Program-made: the position numbers and the translations under genes
Shown: in pieces, positions 28,740 through 37,203 of the stretch
Layout of the letters: every line of letters begins with the position of its first letter
Position numbering within the stretch: the stretch's first letter is position 1
Assembly (NCBI GenBank): GCA_024282035.1
Contig: JAMWZR010000003.1
Coordinates: 1-64,000, forward strand
DNA length: 64,000 bases
Direction: 5' to 3'
Source: Nitrosomonas sp.
GTDB taxonomy: Bacteria > Pseudomonadota > Gammaproteobacteria > Burkholderiales > Nitrosomonadaceae
The notes under the pieces: model-generated
The model's database searches: none
Told to the model about the DNA's origin: nothing
Seen by the model: only the letters and a program-made list of their open reading frames with translations

Positions 28740-30716
28740 ATGACACCGCAACACAGTAATTTTGCTTTTAAGAGCGATGCCGCAGAAAACAATATGAGTA
28801 ACGATACCAAACAAATGGAAATCAACGCAGAAGAACTGGAAAGTAAATTCTTGCAGGCCCGTTCAGCTATTCTGGCACTGCAGAATCCCGATGGCCATTG
28901 GTGTTTTCCTCTAGAAGCGGATTGCACGATTCCTGCAGAATATATTCTGATGATGCATTTCATGGACGAGATCGATGTCATTCTCGAGAATAAGATTGCA
29001 CGTTTCATCCGTGACAAACAGGACATGACGCATGGTGGTTGGCCGCTCTATTATGGCGGCGCGTTCGATATCAGCTGTACCATCAAGTCGTATTATGCCC
29101 TGAAGCTGGTCGGAGATCCTACTGATGCACCGCACATGGTGCGTGCGCGGGAAGCCATTCTGGAACGGGGCGGTGCTGCCAAGGCCAATGTTTTCACCCG
29201 CCTGCTGCTGGCGATGTATGATCAGATTCCGTGGCGCGGGGTTCCGGTTGTACCTTCCGAGCTGGTACTGTTGCCAAGCTGGTTTCCGTTTCATCTCAGC
29301 AAGGTTTCCTATTGGTCGCGCACGGTAATGGTACCGCTGTCGATCCTGTGCACGCTGAAAGCGCGTGCAATCAATCCCCGTCAGGTGAATATCCGGGAAT
29401 TGTTCATCACACCACCGGAAGAAGAACAAAATTATTTTCCCAAGGCCGATACGGTACTCAAACGGGTTTTCATGTTGGTCGAGCGTCTTTTGTCGAGGAT
29501 TGAACCCCAGCTTCCGCAATCCATCCGGCAGTATTCGATCGGCAAAGCCGAAAGCTGGACACTGGAGCGCCTGAATGGCGAATGTGGCATCGGTGCTATT
29601 TTTCCTGCCATGGTCAATGCCTATGAAGCATTGACGTTGTTAGGCTATCCCTACGATCACCCAAATCGCGTGCAAAGTCGGAATGCCCTACGCGGATTGC
29701 TGATCGACGAAGGCGAGCGTGCCTGGTGTCAACCATGCACTTCTCCGGTCTGGGATACGTTGCTGACCGGCCTGGCGCTACAGGAAGATCCTACAACCGA
29801 TCAGGAGCCTGTACTGAAAGCGCTGGATTGGCTGACCGAACAGCAGGTACTCGATGCACCGGGTGACTGGCGCGATAAAAAACCGGATTTACCAGGCGGT
29901 GGCTGGGCTTTTCAGTACGCTAATCCGCATTATCCCGATCTTGACGATACTGCAGCGGCAGCCTGGGGGTTGTTGCAGGGTGGTGCCGAACGCCATCGTG
30001 TTGCACTCGAACGTGCGGCCAACTGGCTGGCAGGTATGCAATCGCGCAATGGTGGCTTTGCCGCATTCGATATCGACAATGTTCATCACTATTTAAATGA
30101 GATTCCGTTTGCTGATCATGGCGCACTAATCGATCCGCCTACGAGTGATGTCACGGCGCGTTGCGTTGGTTTGCTCGGCAAATATGGCAAACATCAATTG
30201 GAAGTATGGCGTGGTATCAGTTTTCTGCTGCGAGAACAGGAAGCCAACGGCTCGTGGTGGGGGCGCTGGGGTACTAACTATATTTATGGAACTTGGTCGG
30301 TGCTGGAAGCCTTTCAGCTGGCGCAATTCGATATGCAGCACAGTTCGGTGCAACGTGCTGTGAGCTGGTTGAAATCGGTACAGCGAGCCGATGGTGGATG
30401 GGGTGAAACCAATGATTCCTATCTCGATCCGAAACTGGCTGGACAATTTTTCGAGACCAGTACCGCATTTCAAACGGCATGGGCCATTCTGGGGTTGATG
30501 GCTGCAGGAGAAGTCGATAGCGATGCCGTACGTAACGGTGTGCGCTATCTGTTGCGGCATCAGGACGAAAGTCATCTCTGGGAAGAGCCTTGGTTTACTG
30601 CGCCGGGTTTTCCACGGGTTTTCTATTTGCGCTATCACGGTTATTCCAAGTTTTTCCCGATATGGGCGCTGGCACGTTACCGTGCACTGACCCGCACGGT
30701 TGCTGCATGTACCTGA
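28740..30716 (+). CDS. shc: Squalene-hopene cyclase
   Basis: Cyclises squalene to hopene/hopanol, the first step of hopanoid synthesis, at the membrane surface. The 658 residues contain the catalytic DxDD acid, D400-D403 in YPDLDDTAAAAW, and several QW repeats such as NPDGHWCFPLE, SRNGGFAAFD, EANGSWWGRWG and RADGGWGETN. It ends with the expected FPIWALARYR. Its last 10 bases overlap the start of hpnG, a sign of coupling. Also called hpnF. Confidence 0.96.
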   Translation: MTPQHSNFAFKSDAAENNMSNDTKQMEINAEELESKFLQARSAILALQNPDGHWCFPLEADCTIPAEYILMMHFMDEIDVILENKIARFIRDKQDMTHGGWPLYYGGAFDISCTIKSYYALKLVGDPTDAPHMVRAREAILERGGAAKANVFTRLLLAMYDQIPWRGVPVVPSELVLLPSWFPFHLSKVSYWSRTVMVPLSILCTLKARAINPRQVNIRELFITPPEEEQNYFPKADTVLKRVFMLVERLLSRIEPQLPQSIRQYSIGKAESWTLERLNGECGIGAIFPAMVNAYEALTLLGYPYDHPNRVQSRNALRGLLIDEGERAWCQPCTSPVWDTLLTGLALQEDPTTDQEPVLKALDWLTEQQVLDAPGDWRDKKPDLPGGGWAFQYANPHYPDLDDTAAAAWGLLQGGAERHRVALERAANWLAGMQSRNGGFAAFDIDNVHHYLNEIPFADHGALIDPPTSDVTARCVGLLGKYGKHQLEVWRGISFLLREQEANGSWWGRWGTNYIYGTWSVLEAFQLAQFDMQHSSVQRAVSWLKSVQRADGGWGETNDSYLDPKLAGQFFETSTAFQTAWAILGLMAAGEVDSDAVRNGVRYLLRHQDESHLWEEPWFTAPGFPRVFYLRYHGYSKFFPIWALARYRALTRTVAACT

Positions 30717-31420
30717 TAGGGGTAGTCACGGCATTACGGGATGAAGCGAGTTGCATCACATCCGGGTCTATTCCATTTAACGAGAAACTGCAATTAAGCG
30801 ATCAGACCCTGTTGTGGCTCAGTGGCATGGGAGCGCAGGCTGCACAGGTGGCCGCACAAGGGTTGTGCCACCACGGCGCTACTGCACTGGTGAGTTTTGG
30901 CGTAGCTGGTGCATTGCATGCCGACTTGAAACCGGGTGATCTGGTGCTGCCCAATGCGATTGCATCGGATCAGGCATGGCCGGTAGACCGTGCCTGGCAG
31001 CAACGCCTGCGACAAATTTTGCAATCCAGTGTAACGGTGGTGGATGGGGTGCTGGCAGATAGTGCCGTGCCGCTGACTGATGAGTGCTCCAAAAGAAGTC
31101 TGGCCGAGTCGACGGGGGCCTGTGCTGTGGATATGGAAAGCGCTGCCGTCGCAGCCGTAGCGGCACAAATGGGGATTCCGTTCGTCGCAGTTCGCGCCAT
31201 CATCGATCCGTTGCATTTTTCACCTCCTCCGGCATTACTGGGTGCGGTTTATCCGGACGGTCGCGTCAATCCGCTGCACTTGACTCGGTTGGTGCTCGGC
31301 CGAACTGTACAGATCGGCACACTGATCAAAATGGGAGCCGGTATGCGCGCTGCTCGTAAAACCCTGACTCAAGTCACGCAGCTCACCGGTCCTAATCTAC
31401 AATTCCAGACAAACGATTGA
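30707..31420 (+). CDS. hpnG: Hopanoid-associated nucleoside phosphorylase HpnG
   Basis: Predicted to cleave adenine from adenosylhopane, giving phosphoribohopane, a step towards extended hopanoids. The 237-residue protein has the phosphorylase fold of the MTA/SAH nucleosidase type: SGMGAQAAQVAA, FGVAGALHADLKPGDLVLP and the substrate site CAVDMESAAVAAVA with VRAIIDP. ATG 30707 lies inside the end of shc. An upstream start in the same frame would run far into shc and is rejected. hpnH, which supplies its substrate, is not here. Confidence 0.87.
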   Translation: MYLIGVVTALRDEASCITSGSIPFNEKLQLSDQTLLWLSGMGAQAAQVAAQGLCHHGATALVSFGVAGALHADLKPGDLVLPNAIASDQAWPVDRAWQQRLRQILQSSVTVVDGVLADSAVPLTDECSKRSLAESTGACAVDMESAAVAAVAAQMGIPFVAVRAIIDPLHFSPPPALLGAVYPDGRVNPLHLTRLVLGRTVQIGTLIKMGAGMRAARKTLTQVTQLTGPNLQFQTND

Positions 31421-31431
31421 ATTACTGCAAG

Positions 31432-33192
31432 TTATTGCGACTGGAATTGCAACGCAGCTAAGCGTGCATACAGGGAACTGGACTGCAACAATTCGGTATG
31501 GGTTCCCAGTGCATCCAGTCGACCATGATTGAGCACGGCAATGCGATCCGCCGATTGTACCGTCGCCAGACGATGTGCGATGATCAGCGTGGTTCGACCT
31601 CGCATCAATTCCTGTAAAGCCTGTTGTACCCAGTATTCGCTCTGCGCATCGAGCGCGCTCGTGGCCTCGTCGAGCAGCAGGATGGGTGCGTTGGCGAGCA
31701 GGGCACGCGCGATGGCAAGTCGCTGTTTTTGTCCGCCCGATAATCCCAATCCGGCATCGCCCAGCAATGTAGCATAACCCTGCGGTAACGCACAGATGAA
31801 ATCATGCGCATGAGCTGCAATTGCAGCCGCCTCGACTTCGGCATCGCTGGCGTCGGGTCGGGCATAACGCAGGTTGTCACTGATGCTGCCATGAAACAGT
31901 GCCGGATTTTGCGATACCAATGCAAAACAGCTTCTCAAGGTGGACAGATCGAGCTGACGGATATCGATACCTTCCAGTTTGATACTGCCAGATTGGGAAT
32001 CGAAGAAGCGTAGCAGTAAATCGAACAAGGTCGATTTTCCGGCGCCGGAAGGTCCAACCAGTGCAAGGGTTTGACCTGCCTGGATGGTCAATGTCAGATC
32101 GTTGAGGGCCAATACTTCTGGGCGCGAAGGATAAGCAAAGGCCAAATGCTCAATCGTGATGTTGCCCGATACCGATGGCAATGCTTGCGGTGTTGTGGGT
32201 GACTGAATCCGATTGGGTGCCTGCAGCAGTTCCATGGTGCGTTCGGCAGCACCGGCAGCACGCTGTAATTCGCCGACGACTTCTGAGATCGATGCAACGG
32301 CCGAACCTACAATGACGCTATAAAACACGAAGGCGGCCAGTTCTCCTGCGCTGATGCGGCCTTCTATTACATCCATGCCCCCAATCCAGAGCATCAGCCC
32401 AACCGCGCCCATGACCAGAAGAATGACCATGGTGATCAGTAACGCGCGTTGTCTTGTGCGCTGCTTGGCGACGATGAAAGCTTCTTCCACATGCTGGTGG
32501 AATTGCTGCTGATCAATGGATTGATGATTATAGGCCTGAACCGTCTTGATCTGTCCCAGCACCTCACCGACATACGCACCGACCGAAGCAATCTTGTCCT
32601 GGCTCTGCCGCGATAATTGTCTGACACGGCGTCCGTATACCAGAATGGGTACAACTACCAATGGCACGCAGATCGTTACCACGGCGGTTAGTTTGGCATT
32701 GGTAATGAACAACCAGATGATGCCCCCCAGCATCATGATAAGGTTGCGCAAGGCAAAGGATATCGATGATCCGATCACGGTCTGCAGCAGTGTCATGTCT
32801 GCGGTCAGGCGTGACTGGATTTCAAGGCTGCGATTTTCCTCGAAAAATCCTGGATGTAAGTGAATCAGGTGATTGAATACCTTGGTGCGAAGGTCCGCAA
32901 TGACGCGTTCGCCCAGCCAGGTAACCCAGTAGTAGCGGGTGAATGTACCGATAGCCAGTGCAATGACCAGCAATAAAAAGATGATGACATATTGGCTCAG
33001 CAAGGTTTGTGACTGCGTTGCGAATCCTTGATCGATGAGTAGGCGAATGCCTTGTCCGATCGATAACGTGATCATGGCGGTAAAGCCTAAAGCCAGCAGG
33101 CTGTAGAGTACCTGGCGCCGGTAAGGGAGGACGAACTGCGCAGCCATTTTGATGGCTTGCCAGCGTGACATCGAGGTATCGGCAGAGATCAT
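31432..33192 (-). CDS. ABC-type exporter, fused membrane and ATPase domains (MsbA-like)
   Basis: A half-size exporter of 586 residues that should work as a homodimer. The membrane domain (about residues 15-310) has six spans. The ATPase domain has Walker A GPSGAGKST, signature LSGGQKQRLAIARALL, Walker B ILLLDEATSALD and the switch His in IIAHR. It resembles lipid- or drug-type exporters of the MsbA group, but the substrate cannot be read from sequence. It converges on hpnG with a gap of 11 bases and has metY upstream in the same direction. Confidence 0.88.
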   Translation of the reverse strand: MISADTSMSRWQAIKMAAQFVLPYRRQVLYSLLALGFTAMITLSIGQGIRLLIDQGFATQSQTLLSQYVIIFLLLVIALAIGTFTRYYWVTWLGERVIADLRTKVFNHLIHLHPGFFEENRSLEIQSRLTADMTLLQTVIGSSISFALRNLIMMLGGIIWLFITNAKLTAVVTICVPLVVVPILVYGRRVRQLSRQSQDKIASVGAYVGEVLGQIKTVQAYNHQSIDQQQFHQHVEEAFIVAKQRTRQRALLITMVILLVMGAVGLMLWIGGMDVIEGRISAGELAAFVFYSVIVGSAVASISEVVGELQRAAGAAERTMELLQAPNRIQSPTTPQALPSVSGNITIEHLAFAYPSRPEVLALNDLTLTIQAGQTLALVGPSGAGKSTLFDLLLRFFDSQSGSIKLEGIDIRQLDLSTLRSCFALVSQNPALFHGSISDNLRYARPDASDAEVEAAAIAAHAHDFICALPQGYATLLGDAGLGLSGGQKQRLAIARALLANAPILLLDEATSALDAQSEYWVQQALQELMRGRTTLIIAHRLATVQSADRIAVLNHGRLDALGTHTELLQSSSLYARLAALQFQSQ

Positions 33193-33231
33193 AATGGAAG
33201 CAACATGTGTGATAACCGCGCTTGCAGCCTA

Positions 33232-34506
33232 TCAGGCTGCGGCAGCAAGTGCCTGCTCAAGATCCAGCAGAATGTCATCGATATGCTCGATACCGATGCA
33301 CAGACGGATCATATCAGTCGATACACCCGCACTGGCCAGTTCGGTTTCGGTAAGTTGGCGGTGTGTAGTCGAAGCTGGGTGAGCTGCCAGCGACTTGGCA
33401 TCGCCGATGTTCACCAGACGTTTGAACAGTTTGAGTGCGTCGTAGAATTTCACACCAGCATCCAGTCCGCCCTTGATGCCAAAAGCCATCAATGCGGAAG
33501 GACGACCTTTCATGTATTTTTGCGCCAATGCATGATATTCGGACGACGGCAGACCGGCGTATCTGACCCATGATACGCGAGGGTGCTGCTGTAGATACTG
33601 CGCTACTCTCAGGGCATTTTCCGTGTGTCGCTCCATACGCAGTGACAAGGTTTCGATGCCCTGCAGGAAGAAAAAAGCATTCATGGGTAACAAGGCGGAA
33701 CCGGTATTGCGCAGAGCTACGGTTCGCACTCGTCCGATATAGGCTGCTGGACCGAATTCCCGAGTGTAGACGACGCCGTGATAAGCCGGTTCGGGTTGAT
33801 TGAGCATCGGGAAGCGGTCGGCATGATCCACCCAGGGAAATTTTCCGGAATCGACGATGATGCCACCGATGGATGTGCCATGGCCGCCCATGTATTTGGT
33901 CAGCGAGTGCACGACGATATCTGCCCCAAATTCAATCGGTTTCATCAGTGCGGGCGTGGGTACGGTATTGTCGACGATGACGGGAACGCCGTGCCGGTGC
34001 GCCATACTGCAAATGGCTTCCATGTCGGGGATGTTGCCTGCGGGATTGCCCAGTGATTCGCAAAATACTGCTGCTGTCTTTTGGTCGATCAAAGGCTCCA
34101 GGCTGGAAGGACGGTCATCCCTGGCGAAGCGGACTTCGATGCCCAGTTTTGGCAGCATGTGTGCAAACAGCGTGTAGGTGCCGCCATACAGCAACGGTAC
34201 ACTGACGATGTTGCTGCCAACTTCGGCAATATTGATGATCGAATAATGGATGGCGGCCTGACCGGCGCTGAGCGCAAGGGCTGCAACACCGCCTTCCAGA
34301 GCTGCAACGCGCTGCTCCAGTACATCGTTGGTTGGATTCATGATACGGGTGTAAATATTGCCCGGCACCGCTAGATTGAACAAGTCTGCTCCATGCTGGG
34401 CATTATCAAATTCATAAGCGACCGTCTGGTAGATCGGAACGGCGACGGCCTTGGTTGTGGGGTCGGTAGTGTAACCGGCATGGATGGCCAGGGTTTCGTC
34501 TTTCAT
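33232..34506 (-). CDS. metY: O-acetylhomoserine sulfhydrylase
   Basis: PLP enzyme making homocysteine from O-acetylhomoserine and sulfide (direct sulfhydrylation), for methionine synthesis. The 424 residues carry the Cys/Met-metabolism motifs: YTRIMNPTNDVLEQRVAALEGG (in part), the cofactor lysine K204 in SLTKYMGGHG, and RLCIGIEHIDDI near the end. The length is that of MetY rather than MetZ or MetB. The ribosome site GAGGAG precedes the ATG. A promoter candidate lies at 34586-34615. Confidence 0.92.
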   Translation of the reverse strand: MKDETLAIHAGYTTDPTTKAVAVPIYQTVAYEFDNAQHGADLFNLAVPGNIYTRIMNPTNDVLEQRVAALEGGVAALALSAGQAAIHYSIINIAEVGSNIVSVPLLYGGTYTLFAHMLPKLGIEVRFARDDRPSSLEPLIDQKTAAVFCESLGNPAGNIPDMEAICSMAHRHGVPVIVDNTVPTPALMKPIEFGADIVVHSLTKYMGGHGTSIGGIIVDSGKFPWVDHADRFPMLNQPEPAYHGVVYTREFGPAAYIGRVRTVALRNTGSALLPMNAFFFLQGIETLSLRMERHTENALRVAQYLQQHPRVSWVRYAGLPSSEYHALAQKYMKGRPSALMAFGIKGGLDAGVKFYDALKLFKRLVNIGDAKSLAAHPASTTHRQLTETELASAGVSTDMIRLCIGIEHIDDILLDLEQALAAAA

Positions 34507-34585
34507 GAATGCCTCCTCGGGAAGCTAGCAGGTATGAATGGATTCAATGGCGCTGGTGATACAATCTGATTGAAGTAAGGAAAGC

Positions 34586-34615
34586 ATTGTCTCCGCTTCG
34601 CCCCGATCAAGTCAA
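34586..34615 (-). promoter_or_regulatory. Promoter candidate for metY
   Basis: On the minus strand TTGACT (34610-34615) and GACAAT (34586-34591) are 18 bases apart. This fits a moderate sigma-70 promoter with a leader of about 75 bases before metY. No known SAM or homocysteine riboswitch fold was recognised in that leader. Confidence 0.4.
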
Positions 34616-34688
34616 TCGATGTCCGGCTCTAAGATGTATGTCCCTGGCGTAATCGTTTTTAAAACTCAACAGCCTAATGGTCGAGGCA

Positions 34689-34717
34689 GGGTGAGGATGT
34701 TTTACCCGTTTTTTTTT
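34689..34717 (+). terminator. Intrinsic terminator in a divergent intergenic region
   Basis: GGGTGA (34689-34694) pairs with TTACCC (34702-34707, one G-T pair) around a seven-base loop, and nine T follow (34709-34717). It reads on the plus strand, yet no plus-strand gene lies between metY (minus) and this point. It ends 18 bases before the lipoprotein gene at 34736. It may mark the end of a small RNA or act as a leader attenuator. Confidence 0.5.
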
Positions 34718-34735
34718 AGCGTGTGAGGTGATGAA

Positions 34736-35065
34736 ATGAGAAGAATTCTGGCTGGCGTGTGTATCAGTGTAGTGTTGGCTTCGTGCACTTGGGTAACGGT
34801 GACGGCAAAAGGGGAGGGTGTGCGTTTCGTGCAGTCGCTCAAGACCGTGGAGTCGTGCAAGAAGCTGGGACTGGTCAATGTAAAAGTGGTCGACCAGGTG
34901 ATCTTTCATCGCGATGCCGACAAGGTGGCCGGTGAACTCGTCGATCTGGCGCGCAATGAAGCGGCCATGATGAATGGGGATACCATCGTACCGGTTACCG
35001 AGATCGTTGACGGCAGACGCCGGTTTGCTGTTTTTCAGTGCATGCCGGCCAAGCGAATGGATTGA
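34736..35065 (+). CDS. Small lipoprotein, DUF4156-like
   Basis: The 109 residues start with a lipoprotein signal: basic MRR, a hydrophobic stretch and the lipobox LASC with Cys17. The mature part has a pattern like DUF4156: VRFVQSLKTVESCKKLGLVNV, then ARNEAAMMNGDTIVPV and a late Cys in FQCMPA. The family has no settled function. GAGGTGAT precedes the ATG. A hairpin at 35151-35194 separates it from the convergent next gene. Confidence 0.75.
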   Translation: MRRILAGVCISVVLASCTWVTVTAKGEGVRFVQSLKTVESCKKLGLVNVKVVDQVIFHRDADKVAGELVDLARNEAAMMNGDTIVPVTEIVDGRRRFAVFQCMPAKRMD

Positions 35066-35150
35066 GACAAGTAGAAATGTAATCTTTGTCGTATGGAAGA
35101 AATGATCAGTCGGTAGAGATTCTGGATGGTGTTGATTTGTGGTCGGATAC

Positions 35151-35194
35151 CGCCGGTTTTGTAAGCTAGATGGTGTTGAATGTGCAAACCGGCG
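35151..35194. terminator. Hairpin between convergent genes
   Basis: CGCCGGTTTTG (35151-35161) matches CAAACCGGCG (35185-35194) with one unpaired base and a 23-base loop. It sits between the ends of the lipoprotein gene (plus) and the secreted-protein gene (minus), a natural place for a two-way terminator. T runs are weak on both strands. Confidence 0.45.
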
Positions 35195-35219
35195 TTTGGG
35201 GTTGTGACTTCTCAGCTAA

Positions 35220-35765
35220 CTATAGTTTCTGGGAAATTCTGGCGGTTCCAGAACTATCCAGATAAGGTCCAAGTCGAATGGCTAGAAACGATTCCCTGAC
35301 ATTGTCGGTGGTGCTGAATCGCGTTTCCACACCCAATCCGCAAACATGAAGTTGACTATGCAAATTAGAAACCCGGGTGTTCAGGTTTTCATTGATGGTT
35401 TTATTTTTGAAATGCAAAAAGGAATTACCCTGAGCTTTGGTGTTCGTCGGATCATCCGGTTTACTGGTATCGACAACCACGGTGCCATCGGGCAAAGTGA
35501 TGACCAATCGGCCATTGGTAACACCATTGGCGATGGTGTGTACGGCAGTCAGTAACTTCACATAAGAGGCCTGATCCTTGACTGCATCCAGTTTGGTTTT
35601 GAGCTGTGCGATATTGGGGGTGAGCACAGTATTTAAGTTATTGTAAACGGGATTGGTTGAGATCAAGGATGTTACCTGAGGTGCGCACTCAACGGCAGCT
35701 GTGGCATTGAAACTAATGAGTGTTGAAACGATTGCGGCTGACGTAACAATTTTTGCAATTCTCAT
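35220..35765 (-). CDS. Secreted protein of unknown function
   Basis: The 181-residue product has a clear signal peptide (basic MRIAK, hydrophobic core, likely cleavage after FNATA-A near residue 24). Two cysteines remain in the mature part (about residues 27 and 142) and could form a disulfide. A helical stretch (about residues 50-85) precedes the beta-like segment NGRLVITLPDGTVVVDTSKP. The end has RESFLAIRLGPYLDSSGT. I do not recognise the family. A strong GGAGATAA ribosome site precedes the ATG, and it is a single-gene unit. Confidence 0.7.
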   Translation of the reverse strand: MRIAKIVTSAAIVSTLISFNATAAVECAPQVTSLISTNPVYNNLNTVLTPNIAQLKTKLDAVKDQASYVKLLTAVHTIANGVTNGRLVITLPDGTVVVDTSKPDDPTNTKAQGNSFLHFKNKTINENLNTRVSNLHSQLHVCGLGVETRFSTTDNVRESFLAIRLGPYLDSSGTARISQKL

Positions 35766-36101
35766 TAGTTATCTCCAATTTTAAAAAGGTTATGGCGCAA
35801 CCCGATAGTCTTTTAGTAAAAACTGATACAGGTGCGTCAGATGCGTTTCAAATGCAAAAACCGTTTGTTGAAGATTGGTGCAAACTAATGAGGTGGTGAT
35901 TTGACACAAGGCTAACAAACGACTTTTACAGAGTGTTTGCGCCTTTTGATTAAGGTAGGAAACGGCCAGATTCTACGATGGTTGAAACAGGATTGCAAAC
36001 CATGACCCAAATTGAGTGTCACAAATCACAAGTTTTATGGCTATGCCAGATATGCAGTAAACATGAAATGTGATTTGTGAAAACGCATGAAACGGATCGG
36101 T
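35766..36101. other. Intergenic region upstream of the secreted-protein gene
   Basis: The 336 bases hold the minus-strand promoter region of the secreted-protein gene and the 3' end region of ppiC. I see no reading frame with a ribosome site, no long inverted repeat and no convincing terminator. Confidence 0.5.
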
Positions 36102-36383
36102 TTAATCGTTGCGTTGGGTGACTTCCAGCAAGTGATAACCAAATTGGGTTTTGACCGGTCCCTGAACTTCTCCGATGGGCGCGCTGAAAACCACGGTGTC
36201 GAATTCCTGAACCATCTGACCGCGTCCGAACTCACCCAGCTCGCCACCTTGTTTTCCGGATGGGCATAGTGAATGTTCCTGAGCCAATTTGCCAAAATCG
36301 GCGCCGTTCTCGATTTCGCTTTTCAGGTTGTTGCATTGTTCTTCGGTTTTAACCAGTATGTGCCGTGCGCTGGCTCGAGCCAT
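36102..36383 (-). CDS. ppiC: Parvulin-type peptidyl-prolyl isomerase
   Basis: Stand-alone parvulin of 93 residues with no signal peptide, so cytoplasmic, like E. coli PpiC (Par10). The fold is covered end to end: [40 protein letters not shown] (in part), [35 protein letters not shown] ribosome site precedes the ATG. It is divergent from the att-like operon. Confidence 0.92.
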   Translation of the reverse strand: MARASARHILVKTEEQCNNLKSEIENGADFGKLAQEHSLCPSGKQGGELGEFGRGQMVQEFDTVVFSAPIGEVQGPVKTQFGYHLLEVTQRND

Positions 36384-36537
36384 GTGATTCTCCTCTTGTC
36401 ATGATCAAAAAAATTGTGCTTACGTGGTACATTTAAACACAGTTTGGTGCAGGCGTTAACGCCGGTTTGATCGCGCCATGGGATGAAATAATTTTCTGGA
36501 TTGAATTTCAATATGTTGACGATGTGTTGTGGTGAGT

Positions 36538-37203
36538 ATGCTTGAGTTATGCAATGTCAGTAAAAGTTACAGAGAAGGTCGGAAAGTACTGGACCGGTTG
36601 ACCTACACCCTGGAGGCGGGGGAATACATCGCCATCATGGGGGAATCCGGTGTAGGCAAATCGACCCTGCTGAATTTGATCGCCGGTCTGGATACACCGG
36701 ATTCAGGTGAAATCCGTATCAATGGTGTCGGCGTATCGGCGCTCGACGACGATGCCGCCACGCTATTGCGGCGCAAACAACTGGGTTTCATTTTTCAGGC
36801 ATTTCACATCCTGCCGCATTTGACGCTTTTCCAGAATATTGCGCTACCTTTGTTGTTGAATGATCAAAAACTGGATCAAGTCGAACCCATGTTATCCGCA
36901 GTGGGACTGGAAAATCGCGGACATCATTTTCCACATCAGTTATCTGGTGGCGAATTGCAACGTGTGGCCATCGCCCGGGCGTTGGTGCATCGTCCCAAAC
37001 TGATCCTGGCCGATGAACCGACTGGCAACCTGGATCCCGATACAGCACGTGAAATTTTGCAGTTGATGCGTGCGGAGATCAAGGCCAATGGCGCTGCTGC
37101 AATACTTGTGACGCACTCCCATGTGGCAGCTGCGACTGCGGACAGGATACTGGATCTGAAGCGGGATGGATTACATCCTGTCGCTCCGGGAAATGCAGCA
37201 TGA
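36538..37203 (+). CDS. ABC transporter ATP-binding protein, AttE/LolD-like
   Basis: ATPase of a MacB/LolCDE-type mechanotransmission system. Motifs are Walker [10 protein letters not shown], signature [15 protein letters not shown] and Walker [16 protein letters not shown], then VTHSHVAAA. The neighbours (an FtsX-type permease and an AttH-domain protein) point to an AttEFGH-like system rather than LolD. ATG 36538 gives [11 protein letters not shown], the usual start of the family (221 residues). Two in-frame GTGs lie just upstream. The stop overlaps the permease start by four bases. Confidence 0.88.
   Translation: MLELCNVSKSYREGRKVLDRLTYTLEAGEYIAIMGESGVGKSTLLNLIAGLDTPDSGEIRINGVGVSALDDDAATLLRRKQLGFIFQAFHILPHLTLFQNIALPLLLNDQKLDQVEPMLSAVGLENRGHHFPHQLSGGELQRVAIARALVHRPKLILADEPTGNLDPDTAREILQLMRAEIKANGAAAILVTHSHVAAATADRILDLKRDGLHPVAPGNAA

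Noticed and set aside
28911-29519. 202-residue minus-strand frame inside shc
   Set aside because: Long only because the shc codons leave few stops on the other strand; no family resemblance or start signal.
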